Assembly (NCBI RefSeq): GCF_009014635.1
Contig: NZ_BKCF01000001.1
Span: forward strand, 1,302,001 to 1,366,000
Direction of reading: 5' to 3'
Length of the DNA: 64,000 bases
Source: Patiriisocius marinistellae
GTDB taxonomy: Bacteria > Bacteroidota > Bacteroidia > Flavobacteriales > Flavobacteriaceae
Shown here: positions 56,185 through 63,539 of the stretch, in pieces
Numbering within the stretch: position 1 is the stretch's first letter
Layout of the letters: each line of letters opens with the position of its first letter
Translations under genes and position numbers: made by a program
Notes under the pieces: generated by a model
The model's database searches: none
Told to the model about the DNA's origin: nothing
Seen by the model: only the letters and a program-made list of their open reading frames with translations

Positions 56185-56643
56185 ATGGAGAATAAATTAA
56201 CAAATAAGCAAAAAGAACTTATTGAAAGTTTTGGTGTAATTCAAGAAGGAATGGGACTTTCACCTGCTTCTGCGCGAGTAGATGCTTTGTTAACAATAGC
56301 AGATACTACAGAGTTGACTTTTGATGACATTCGAGAGTCTCTTGAATTAAGCAAGAGTGCAACTAGTAATGCAATTAATAATTTATTAATGCTTAGGCGT
56401 ATTGGATACAAAACAAAACCTGGTGATCGTAAACGTTATTTTCATACTAAACTAGGTCAATGGAAAAATACCTTTTTAGATAGCATAAATGGCCTTACAG
56501 CATATAATGAGGTAGTTAAGGAAATTTTAACGCATAGAACAAAGAAAACAAAAGAATTTAATGATCAATTAAAGGACTTTACAGAGTTTCTTGCTTATTA
56601 TCAAGAAGAGAGTATCAAGCTTATTACTAATTGGAAAAAATAG
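56185..56643 (+). CDS. GbsR/MarR-family transcriptional regulator
   Basis: A 152-residue DNA-binding protein with a winged-helix domain. The helix-turn-helix runs about 52-80 (FDDIRESLELSKSATSNAINNLLMLRRIGYKTK), and the wing follows with GDRKRYFHTKLGQW. A C-terminal helical dimerisation part completes it. GbsR-type regulators sense choline or membrane and osmotic stress in Bacillus; the ligand here is unknown. The likely binding site is the inverted repeat overlapping its promoter, so it is probably autoregulated. Confidence 0.88.
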   Translation: MENKLTNKQKELIESFGVIQEGMGLSPASARVDALLTIADTTELTFDDIRESLELSKSATSNAINNLLMLRRIGYKTKPGDRKRYFHTKLGQWKNTFLDSINGLTAYNEVVKEILTHRTKKTKEFNDQLKDFTEFLAYYQEESIKLITNWKK

Positions 56644-56663
56644 AAAAAATTTTTTTATCAATC

Positions 56664-56685
56664 TGGTTCTTTTTATTCTGAACCA
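56664..56685. promoter_or_regulatory. Second GTTC-N10-GAAC operator candidate
   Basis: Arms TGGTTC at 56664-56669 and GAACCA at 56680-56685 have the same ten-base GTTC/GAAC spacing as the operator upstream of the GbsR-like gene, and the segment after the left arm (TTTT) is shared. It lies 20 bases after that gene and three bases before a CAATTTTG (7 of 8 to TAnnTTTG) at 56688. It would control the downstream genes. Confidence 0.6.
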
Positions 56686-56710
56686 TACAATTTTGGAAAA
56701 ACAAAAAGAA

Positions 56711-56821
56711 ATGAATATAATTGTTAAATCGATACTAGCGCTCACTATTACATTAATGTCATTTGTAGCAGCAGCGCAAGAATCAATCACTTTTAATACG
56801 ATTGAGGAAAATATTGACTAA
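56711..56821 (+). CDS. 36-residue exported peptide ORF, possibly a gene remnant
   Basis: The ORF encodes MNIIVKSILALTITLMSFV followed by AAAQ and 13 more residues before a TAA. The first 23 residues form a good signal peptide. The mature part would be only 13 residues. It starts 16 bases after the -7-like box and operator site. It may be the leftover 5' end of a longer exported protein whose body was deleted, as the next ORF is also truncated. Confidence 0.4.
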   Translation: MNIIVKSILALTITLMSFVAAAQESITFNTIEENID

Positions 56822-56865
56822 ATCTGAGTGTCTTTATATAATATGTTGATCTCATTATTTTTTGG

Positions 56866-57180
56866 ATGTTTTTTTTAATTGCAGCCATTATTGGAACATC
56901 ATTAGCATTGATTGATCGTTTTGCTCTCAATTATGAAATATTGACTTTCAAAAAAGGCTTACTAGAAATGATATTTAGTTTGTTTATAGCGTTTCCTTTT
57001 TTATCACTTACCGTAAGAAGATTACATGATACAAATCGTAGTGGCTGGTGGTTATTACTCCATTTAATCCCAATCTTAGGAAGTATTATTTTGTTGATTT
57101 TGTTAATGCAAAAATCAAAAAAAAGGATCAATCGATACGGAATGATAACTAAATTTCAGAAGAAGACAATAGATAACTAA
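56866..57180 (+). pseudogene. DUF805 membrane protein, 5'-truncated
   Basis: A 104-residue frame with the core of DUF805: a membrane segment at the start, a second after KKGLLEMIFSLFIAFPFLSL, the signature TVRRLHDTNRSGWWLLL, and a third segment ending GSIILLILLM. The family normally begins about 20 residues earlier with a (GRA)SRKEYW motif before WMF; here the frame upstream reads IIFW and then meets a TAA at 56839. The N-terminal motif is therefore missing. It could still be translated from the ATG 56866, which falls inside the first membrane segment. Confidence 0.65.
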
Positions 57181-57210
57181 TGTTTATTAATAATGGTTAA
57201 AATTTAAAAG

Positions 57211-57444
57211 ATGTTCTATTATATAGCAAGTAAAAATCCTATGTTAGAAGTAAGTATTGTTAAAAATTATACGGAAACAGATTTAGAACATGTGTTTTTA
57301 TTTATGGATACGCTTATAAAAAATCCAGACTTAAATGTTCTATTTAAAGTTGAACCTTCAATCAAAGAGCAGTTTAAAAGTTTAATAGAAAAAAGAAGTT
57401 GCCGTCCATCTTATGCTTATAACATAATTGAAAATATTGCCTAA
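57211..57444 (+). CDS. Hypothetical 77-residue protein coupled to an MscS channel
   Basis: A soluble, helical-looking protein without signal peptide (MFYYIASKNPMLEVSIVKNYTE). The second half is KVEPSIKEQFKSLIEKRSCRPSYAYNIIENIA. Its stop TAA overlaps the ATG of the mechanosensitive channel gene by one base (TAATG), so translation is coupled. I do not recognise the family. Confidence 0.65.
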   Translation: MFYYIASKNPMLEVSIVKNYTETDLEHVFLFMDTLIKNPDLNVLFKVEPSIKEQFKSLIEKRSCRPSYAYNIIENIA

Positions 57445-58565
57445 TGAAAGAATTTTGGTTTACATATCAAACTAATATAATTTGGACAGCTATTGTTATT
57501 ATCGTAGTAATAATATTAAGGTTTCTAACAAAAATCTTTCATAATTGGTTAGAAAAAAGAAGCCTTAGGAGAAAGCCTGAGGTTGAGCCTAACACAATTA
57601 TTTTAACTAAGAAAATTTTGAATTCTCTATGGGTATTGTTGGGTGTCATGGCTATATCTTGGAATTTTATGGATGAAGATAGGGTCAAAGAAGTTGCTTT
57701 AGGCAATTTTGGTCTTGTGTTGTATTTAGGTGTTGTTGCGGTTGTTACATTAGTAATAGCATCTATAACTCAGTCTTGGTTTGAAAGAAGTATTAGAGAA
57801 AAAAAGAATGCTAATCAAGATACTACCAGCTATAAATTTTTGAGATACATTGCCATATTTGGAGTTTATTTTCTTGGAGGTATTTTGGCATTAATAGCTT
57901 TTGAGTCAATGCGAAGTTTTGCAGTAACGGCTTTAGGTAGCGCTGGTGTTTTAGCAATAGTTGCTGGAGTTGCCTCGCAAGAAGCACTTTCTAATTTGGT
58001 AGGAGGTCTTTTTATTATCGCATTTAAACCATTCAAGTTAGGCGATATAATTAAGCTCGACGAAACTATGGTAGGTACGGTTTCAGACATAACATTGAGA
58101 CATACTATTATTCGTAATTACGAAAATAAAATGATTGTCATACCTAATGCAATTATTAACAAAGAGAAATTAATCAATTATGACTTAGGAGAGCGTATGT
58201 GTTGCCAGTGGGTAGAAATTGGTATTTCTTATGATAGTGATATTGATCTTGCTAGGCATATTATGCGAGAAGAATGTGAAGACCACCCTAATTTATTAGA
58301 TCATCGCAGTGAACTTGACAAGTACAACAATAAAAAGAAAGTAATTGTTAGAGTAATTGATTTAGGTGATAGTGCTGTTACCTTACGTGCATGGGCATGG
58401 GCAGCAAATTTTACAGATGCTTTTGAGATGAAATGTGATTTATATGAAAGCATAAAGAAAAGATTTGATAAAGAGGGTATTTCAATTCCGTTTCCACACA
58501 GAACTATGGTATTTAAAGAAGAACAACTTAAAAGTCTTAAAGGTGAATTAAAACTAACAGAATAG
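57444..58565 (+). CDS. MscS-family mechanosensitive ion channel
   Basis: A 373-residue inner-membrane channel that releases solutes at hypo-osmotic shock. Membrane segments lie near 10-28, 55-70, 88-108 and 131-150. The pore helix TM3 is AVTALGSAGVLAIVAGVASQEALSN near 155-180, rich in Gly and Ala. The beta domain has GGLFIIAFKPFKLGDIIKLDE and ENKMIVIPNAIINKEKLIN, and the C-terminal alpha/beta domain follows. It is coupled to the 77-residue gene and lies downstream of the GbsR-like regulator. Confidence 0.93.
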   Translation: MKEFWFTYQTNIIWTAIVIIVVIILRFLTKIFHNWLEKRSLRRKPEVEPNTIILTKKILNSLWVLLGVMAISWNFMDEDRVKEVALGNFGLVLYLGVVAVVTLVIASITQSWFERSIREKKNANQDTTSYKFLRYIAIFGVYFLGGILALIAFESMRSFAVTALGSAGVLAIVAGVASQEALSNLVGGLFIIAFKPFKLGDIIKLDETMVGTVSDITLRHTIIRNYENKMIVIPNAIINKEKLINYDLGERMCCQWVEIGISYDSDIDLARHIMREECEDHPNLLDHRSELDKYNNKKKVIVRVIDLGDSAVTLRAWAWAANFTDAFEMKCDLYESIKKRFDKEGISIPFPHRTMVFKEEQLKSLKGELKLTE

Positions 58566-58587
58566 ATGAATCTAAAAACCAACCACC

Positions 58588-58686
58588 ATGATAATAATAA
58601 ATATAGCGATGATATTTATAATTGCTTTAGTAATTATAGGAGCAGTAACACTTTTTTATATGATGCGAAAAAAATTAAAAAAATAG
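58588..58686 (+). CDS. 32-residue one-TM small membrane protein
   Basis: The ORF begins MIIINIAMIFIIALVIIGAV and ends TLFYMMRKKLKK, then TAG at 58684-58686. It is one hydrophobic helix plus a basic tail, the usual shape of bacterial microproteins. It lies 22 bases after the MscS gene, on the same strand. Confidence 0.45.
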   Translation: MIIINIAMIFIIALVIIGAVTLFYMMRKKLKK

Positions 58687-58719
58687 CACAAACTGAAATT
58701 TAATAAAAATAAAATAGCC

Positions 58720-58902
58720 GTGCTTTATATACTCTCAGCAGTATTCTGGGGGTTTCTAATAATTGCAAAAAGTTATTGGATGGAGACTGACAATGATAAA
58801 TTTTATACAAGTTTTTTTGTGATAGGCTATATCGTTCAAACAACAATTATACACACTCTTTTAAACTATAAATCAAATAATAGCAATAATAATAATGAAT
58901 AA
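58720..58902 (+). CDS. 60-residue two-TM small membrane protein
   Basis: Start GTG at 58720; the frame is closed by the preceding TAG at 58684 and has no ATG. Two hydrophobic segments (about 1-17 and 30-50) enclose KSYWMETDNDKFY. The C-terminal tail is Asn/Ser-rich (KSNNSNNNNE) and its last codons overlap the start of the next gene by eight bases. Function unknown. Confidence 0.5.
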   Translation: MLYILSAVFWGFLIIAKSYWMETDNDKFYTSFFVIGYIVQTTIIHTLLNYKSNNSNNNNE

Positions 58903-59911
58903 AAAAACACTCTTTTCAACACTTTTGTTAGTGACTATATATGGTACTGCGCTAAGCCAGGTTAATGAAGAAGACCAACAAAAAAGTGATTCTTTACAAC
59001 AAAAAGCAACGCTAGGTATTAAAGAAAAATTTCCTAGAGCTAGAGTTTTAAATTTTGAATATGGACAAACTTTATCTCGTGATTTTGATTCAGAATTATT
59101 TGATCAAGAATTTCAAGATGGAGAAATAAAGGCACAAAGAACTTTTACAGCTTCGGCTAATGTTCCTATTTTTAAAACAAGACAATGGGGTTTAACTGGG
59201 TCTTTAAATTATCAATTTAATGAGTTTGAATTTGACGATATTGAATCGACTGATGTTTCAGTTTTTGAACAAAACGGAATTGTTAATTTTCATAACTTTT
59301 CCGCAGCCATTAGTTCAACATATTTCTCTAGTCTTTTTAAAAAGCCAGTGATTTATAATGCTTCATTAATAGTAGATGGAAATGATGAAGGTGTCGAGCG
59401 TTTAAAGGGTCTTGTGGGCTTATCATTTATATTAAAGCGTACTGAGCGAACAACCCTAACTCTTGGAGCAATTGTATTTATTGATCCTACTTCTCAGCTT
59501 CCCTTCTTTCCTACATTCTCCTACAATCATAGGTTTAAAAATTCAAAATGGGAACTTGATTTTATACTGCCGCAGCGTTTATTGTTTAGAAGACCTGTTG
59601 GTAAAAACGGTCGTTTTTCTATTGGTAGTAGCTTTGGTTCTACAGGTTTTTACGTGAATGTCGATAACCCTAATTTTGCCGAAACATTTGAATATAGTCA
59701 ACTAGAGATTAAATCTGGAGTTATATATGAACACCGTTTTAGTAATTATCTTATTGGAACATTCCAAGGTGGATTACAAAATTTTATTAGTAATCGTTTG
59801 ACAGAAAAAGGAGAGCCAACACAGGATTTTATTTATGAAAATAACCAAGACCCTACAGGGTATTTTCAAGTGGGATTTTCAATAGACCCATTTGCGGGCA
59901 AGAAAAAATAA
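58895..59911 (+). CDS. DUF6268-like outer-membrane protein
   Basis: A 338-residue exported protein with signal peptide MNKKTLFSTLLLVTIYGTALSQ. Many aromatic-ended alternating strands follow (FEYGQTLSRDFDSELFDQ, TASANVPIFKTRQWGLTGSLNYQF, SYNHRFKNSKWELDFILPQRLLF), consistent with an outer-membrane beta-barrel of the DUF6268 group. It may be a surface porin or transporter part; unassigned. It overlaps the small two-TM gene by eight bases. Confidence 0.82.
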   Translation: MNKKTLFSTLLLVTIYGTALSQVNEEDQQKSDSLQQKATLGIKEKFPRARVLNFEYGQTLSRDFDSELFDQEFQDGEIKAQRTFTASANVPIFKTRQWGLTGSLNYQFNEFEFDDIESTDVSVFEQNGIVNFHNFSAAISSTYFSSLFKKPVIYNASLIVDGNDEGVERLKGLVGLSFILKRTERTTLTLGAIVFIDPTSQLPFFPTFSYNHRFKNSKWELDFILPQRLLFRRPVGKNGRFSIGSSFGSTGFYVNVDNPNFAETFEYSQLEIKSGVIYEHRFSNYLIGTFQGGLQNFISNRLTEKGEPTQDFIYENNQDPTGYFQVGFSIDPFAGKKK

Positions 59912-59934
59912 TATAGACTGGTTGTTGGATATGG

Positions 59935-59948
59935 GTTCTGTCCAGAAC
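59935..59948. promoter_or_regulatory. Palindrome upstream of the PorT-like gene
   Basis: GTTCTG-TC-CAGAAC, a 14-base palindrome with a two-base centre, 51 bases upstream of the next start (60000). It shares the GTTC/GAAC ends with the GbsR operator pair but has a six-base spacer instead of ten, so it is probably a different site. Confidence 0.35.
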
Positions 59949-59999
59949 AGTTTAAAAACGTAAAAGAGCCAAAATTTCAAATTAACAAAACAACTTATT

Positions 60000-60602
60000 A
60001 TGAAAACAAAAATTTTAATTCTTTCGATGTTATTTTCTGGTGCAATGATGACTGCTCAAGAAACTTTTAAAAAATTTAACTTTGGTGTAAGAAGTGGTCT
60101 TAACATTGCAACTGTTGTGAGTGAAGATGATGATTTTGATAACCCAGATGCTCGTTTTGGTGCTTATGCAGGTCTAGTTTTTGAATATAGATTCTCAGAG
60201 CGTTTTTCACTATTAACAGAGGCATTCTATTCACAGCAAGGTTTTAGTCTTGGTGATGATGTTTCATTAGATGATGATTTTGATGCTGAGTTTCAAGTTG
60301 ATTATATTCAAGTCCCAGTACTTTTTAAAGTTAATATCATTAAGGGATTAAGTGCCCATGCAGGTCCACAAATAGGATTTAAAATTAATGAAGAGGTTGA
60401 TTTAGATATTACTGAAAATGGAGGAGATACAGAAACAGACTTTTTTAACTCAACGGATTTCCAACTTGCTACAGGTGCACAATACACTTTTGATTTTGGA
60501 CTATTTGTACAAGCAAGATATACATTAGGACTCTCTGAAGTTATTGAAGACTCAGAAGGTCATAACTCAATTTTTTCGACAGGAGTCGGGTTTATGTTCT
60601 AA
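60000..60602 (+). CDS. PorT-like outer-membrane beta-barrel protein
   Basis: A 200-residue exported protein. The signal MKTKILILSMLFSGAMMTAQ is followed by an eight-stranded barrel pattern of the OmpW/PorT type: VRSGLNIATVVSEDDDF, GAYAGLVFEYRFSERFSLLTEAFY, VDYIQVPVLFKVNI and a C-terminal FSTGVGFMF. Loops are Asp-rich (SLDDDFDAEFQ). In this family some members are parts of the type IX secretion system, but nothing here proves that. It has its own terminator. Confidence 0.85.
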   Translation: MKTKILILSMLFSGAMMTAQETFKKFNFGVRSGLNIATVVSEDDDFDNPDARFGAYAGLVFEYRFSERFSLLTEAFYSQQGFSLGDDVSLDDDFDAEFQVDYIQVPVLFKVNIIKGLSAHAGPQIGFKINEEVDLDITENGGDTETDFFNSTDFQLATGAQYTFDFGLFVQARYTLGLSEVIEDSEGHNSIFSTGVGFMF

Positions 60603-60628
60603 ATAATTTAAACATTTAGATATTACTT

Positions 60629-60659
60629 AAAAGCCTGCATATTAATATGCAGGCTTTTT
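60629..60659 (+). terminator. Terminator of the PorT-like gene
   Basis: A continuous 30-base perfect palindrome (AAAAGCCTGCATATT at 60629-60643 and its complement 60644-60658) is followed by T, 26 bases after the stop. Confidence 0.85.
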
Positions 60660-60687
60660 ATATACTATTTATTAATAGTATATTTAA

Positions 60688-61179
60688 ATGGAAAATATTA
60701 AAATGATTATGGAAACCATTAATAGATTTGAAGCCGCTATTTCAAGATTGTATGATGCTTTTCACTCAAATAAACTTAATCCTGAATGTAATAAACAATG
60801 TGCTGTAGGGAACATTTGTGATAATAAGGATGCTTGGAAACACTTTAGTGATTTTCATGGGAGTATTCAGCTCAATTATGTTGGGATTGTGCATCAACGC
60901 CTAGGAAGAAAAATTAATGGTTATTTACCAATTGAGCTTTTAAAAATAGAAGCTACTTTTTTAAAAACATGTGGGTTTCAAATTCCTCTGCGCGGTTTTT
61001 CAAAGCATAGAAAAATTCCAATCCCAAAAGAAGTTCTTTTTGAAGGGATGGTTTCGGTGATTGAGTTGCTTTGTGAGTTTGATAATATTCCAAACCCAAT
61101 GGCTTATGAGGCAATTTTCAGAAATGAAGTTGTTTCAAAAATGGGAGCTCAAATTATAACTGAAATAGTTGATGTTTAA
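60688..61179 (+). CDS. Conserved Flavobacteriia protein of unknown function
   Basis: A 163-residue soluble protein with a Cys-rich segment CNKQCAVGNICDN near residue 34-46, then DAWKHFSDFHGSIQLNYV and FLKTCGFQIPLRG. I know proteins of this kind in Flavobacteriia databases under the incorrect name of a NADH-quinone reductase subunit F; they lack ferredoxin, FAD and NAD motifs, so that name should not be used. The three Cys in about 10 residues could bind a metal. It stands alone on the plus strand. Confidence 0.75.
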   Translation: MENIKMIMETINRFEAAISRLYDAFHSNKLNPECNKQCAVGNICDNKDAWKHFSDFHGSIQLNYVGIVHQRLGRKINGYLPIELLKIEATFLKTCGFQIPLRGFSKHRKIPIPKEVLFEGMVSVIELLCEFDNIPNPMAYEAIFRNEVVSKMGAQIITEIVDV

Positions 61180-61231
61180 TATTTTTCTCGTTTCAGTATT
61201 AAAATAACTTTTAATTTTATAATTTAGACAC

Positions 61232-61315
61232 ATGGGAGTAGGAGCATTAGTTTTAGGAACAGCATTTCTTTGTTTAGTATTGGGTATCATTGCCATTATT
61301 AAAGAAGAAGTATAG
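61232..61315 (+). CDS. 27-residue small membrane peptide ORF
   Basis: An ORF MGVGALVLGTAFLCLVLGII followed by AIIKEEV and TAG at 61313-61315. It is a single hydrophobic helix with a charged C-terminus. Start and stop are close to nothing else coding, in a 198-base gap before apt. Small hydrophobic ORFs can arise by chance, so confidence is limited. Confidence 0.4.
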   Translation: MGVGALVLGTAFLCLVLGIIAIIKEEV

Positions 61316-61377
61316 TTTTCCAAACATAAATTTTTTTTAGAGCCACATAGTTGTGGCTTATTTTGTTATACATAAAT

Positions 61378-61893
61378 ATGATTTCAATAGAAGATTACAT
61401 TAGAGATATTCAAGATTTCCCGAAAATGGGCGTTGTCTTCAAAGACATCACTCCATTATTAGCTAATCACTTGGCTATTGAACGATGTTTAGAATTATTG
61501 TTAGAGAAAGTTGGTGATGAAAAAATTGATAAAGTAGTTGGGATTGAGTCGCGTGGATTTTTTTTTGGGATGTTACTCGCCCAAAAACTTAACGCTGGCT
61601 TTGTTCCTATTAGAAAACCTGGAAAGCTTCCTTATGAAACCCATAAAGAACCATATTTATTAGAATATGGCATGGATGTTCTTGAAATGCATGAAGATGC
61701 TATCAAAAAAGGAGAGCGTATTTTGATTCACGATGATGTACTTGCCACAGGCGGCACTGCTAGAGCCGCGTGTAATTTAGTTAAAAAGTGTGGTGGCGAA
61801 ATTGTGCAATGCAACTTTATTATGCAAATAGATTTTCTCTGCGGAAATGAGAAACTCAAATCTTATGACGTGGCTTCTGTTTTAAATTATTAA
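61378..61893 (+). CDS. apt: Adenine phosphoribosyltransferase
   Basis: Apt salvages adenine to AMP with PRPP. The 171 residues begin MISIEDYIRDIQDFPKMGV at the ATG 61378; the open frame starts nine codons earlier. The PRPP-binding loop is ILIHDDVLATGGTARAA near 117-133, and the flexible loop KPGKLPYETHKEPYLLEYG lies near 80-98. Its stop codon lies directly against the stop of the convergent small gene at 61894 (stops in TAATTA). It contains a one-mismatch CTTCGGAAAT relative at 61839. Confidence 0.96.
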   Translation: MISIEDYIRDIQDFPKMGVVFKDITPLLANHLAIERCLELLLEKVGDEKIDKVVGIESRGFFFGMLLAQKLNAGFVPIRKPGKLPYETHKEPYLLEYGMDVLEMHEDAIKKGERILIHDDVLATGGTARAACNLVKKCGGEIVQCNFIMQIDFLCGNEKLKSYDVASVLNY

Positions 61894-62046
61894 TTAATCC
61901 AAAGCGTTTTTAGTTACCCAAAGCTTATATCCAAAAATTGCCATTTGAAATTTTGAAGCTTTTGCTAAATCCAACTTTTTTTTTGTGAAGCTTGGAAGTA
62001 TTGCTTTATTTATTTTAGCGAGTGTTTTGAAAATAGATTTTTTCAT
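61894..62046 (-). CDS. 50-residue conserved-looking basic protein
   Basis: An ORF from the ATG at 62046 to the stop at 61894-61896. It starts MKKSIFKTLAKINKAILPSF and ends MAIFGYKLWVTKNALD after a Lys-rich middle (TKKKLDLAKASKFQ). I associate very similar short proteins in flavobacteria with a wrong label of SsrA-binding protein; there is no SmpB fold here. Its stop abuts the apt stop. The end-on arrangement and coherent codon use support a real gene. Confidence 0.6.
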   Translation of the reverse strand: MKKSIFKTLAKINKAILPSFTKKKLDLAKASKFQMAIFGYKLWVTKNALD

Positions 62047-62212
62047 TCTTTAAAAGTATAACCTTCTTGATTGCAAATTTACGATTAAACTTCTAAATGG
62101 TTAGTTAACAAATTGTTTAAAAACTCAATTCTTGTTTTGTGAATAAATTAGAAATCACATCTCAAAAATTATTTTTCAATCAGTATCTTCGCATCCTTAA
62201 TATAATAATAGT

Positions 62213-63166
62213 ATGAGTCTTCTGTATGTTTTTCTTGGATTAGTATTGCTTGTTGTAGGCGGAGAATTTCTCGTTCGCGCTGCGGTGGGATTATCATTTA
62301 AACTTAAATTATCAAAAATGGTAATAGGTTTGACGGTAGTGTCCTTTGCTACATCTGCACCAGAATTATTAGTAAGTATTCAAGCAGCAATGGAAGGTTT
62401 TAGTGATATATCTATAGGGAATGTGATAGGCTCAAACATTGCAAATATAGGCTTGGTTCTAGGAATCACAGCAATAATTGCCCCATTAACTATTGATAAG
62501 GATTTTTACAAATTTAATTGGCCAGTGATGATGATTCTCTCTGTCACACTCTATTTTATCCTAGCCAGCGGCAATGTAATCACTGCAATCGAAGGAGTTG
62601 TATTATTATTAATGTTAGCGGTTTATTTATTTATTCTTATTCGTCGTGCAAGAAAACAACCCATAAGTGCTGATACTGTTGAGGAAATCGATGAGGGTCT
62701 TTCAACGGTTTCAAATGTTAAGATTATTATTTGGTTATTAATTGGTGGTACTGCGCTGTATTTTGGTAGTGAATGGCTTGTAAGAGGTGCGGTTGATATC
62801 GCTAATTATTTTGAAGTTAGTGAGCGTGTAATAGCTATCACAATGATTGCTGTAGGAACTAGTGTTCCAGAACTTGCAGCCTCTGTAATTGCCGCGTTAA
62901 AAAAAGAAAAAGCACTTTCATTAGGAAATTTAATAGGGTCAAACATTTTTAATATCGCTTCAGTTTTAGGAGTTACAGCATTAATACAGCCTATTGCTTT
63001 AAAAAGTCCAGAGGTATTAACTAGTGATATTTGGTGGATGATGGGGTTTGCTGCTGTGCTTATTCCGTTAGCTTTTTTGCCTAGAAAGTTTGAGATAGGG
63101 AGGATCAAGGGGCTTACAATTGTTGTCGCATATTGTGTTTTTGTTAGTTTAGCTTTTATAGGATAA
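62213..63166 (+). CDS. Calcium/sodium antiporter family protein (YrbG-like)
   Basis: A 317-residue inner-membrane exchanger with ten or so helices in two inverted repeats. Each half has an alpha-repeat: SFATSAPELLVSIQAAM with SIGNVIGSNIANIGLVLGI, and AVGTSVPELAASVIAAL with SLGNLIGSNIFNIASVLGV. These carry the Glu and Asn/Ser residues that bind Na+ and Ca2+. A short acidic cytoplasmic loop (EEIDEG) separates the halves. It has its own upstream region and precedes a 373-base gap before the glutamine synthetase gene. Confidence 0.95.
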   Translation: MSLLYVFLGLVLLVVGGEFLVRAAVGLSFKLKLSKMVIGLTVVSFATSAPELLVSIQAAMEGFSDISIGNVIGSNIANIGLVLGITAIIAPLTIDKDFYKFNWPVMMILSVTLYFILASGNVITAIEGVVLLLMLAVYLFILIRRARKQPISADTVEEIDEGLSTVSNVKIIIWLLIGGTALYFGSEWLVRGAVDIANYFEVSERVIAITMIAVGTSVPELAASVIAALKKEKALSLGNLIGSNIFNIASVLGVTALIQPIALKSPEVLTSDIWWMMGFAAVLIPLAFLPRKFEIGRIKGLTIVVAYCVFVSLAFIG

Positions 63167-63539
63167 TATTTTATTTACAACTTCGGAAATATATCTACGG
63201 CAACTTTTTAGTTATTCAATTACAATTTTAGTTTTAGAAGCGATGTTATTTTATACCTTAATATATAGGTATATAAATTCTTAAATTATTTTTTGTCATC
63301 AGTTTTTTACCAATATCTTATTGTCTAAATTTTTGTATTAGTAATTTATTTCAGAAGAGAGACTAGAAATATTATTTTGTTTTCATATTTATACATATTT
63401 AATTTTGACTTCTTAGATAAATTAGGGGGTGTGTTGTTTAAAAACAACAATTATTAATAAGTTAACATTAAAAAATAGGGGGTGTGTTTGTAAAAAGTTT
63501 ATTTTTGTGCTTTAATTTAATATAAACACACTTTAAAAT
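63167..63539. promoter_or_regulatory. 373-base regulatory region of the glutamine synthetase gene
   Basis: No gene is seen in this AT-rich gap. It holds a CTTCGGAAAT word at 63181, an inverted repeat TATACCT-N8-AGGTATA at 63252-63273, a 13-base direct repeat TAGGGGGTGTGTT at 63423-63435 and again at 63476-63488 (53 bases apart), a hairpin TGTTGTTT-AA-AAACAACA at 63432-63449, and GTGTGTTT (63482-63489) / AAACACAC (63524-63531) flanking the -7 box. The architecture suggests a regulated promoter. Confidence 0.6.
63500..63507 (+). promoter_or_regulatory. -7 element TATTTTTG of the glutamine synthetase gene
   Basis: This is a perfect TAnnTTTG match 32 bases before the ATG at 63540. Its upstream flank is occupied by the second direct repeat copy. 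Confidence 0.65.
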
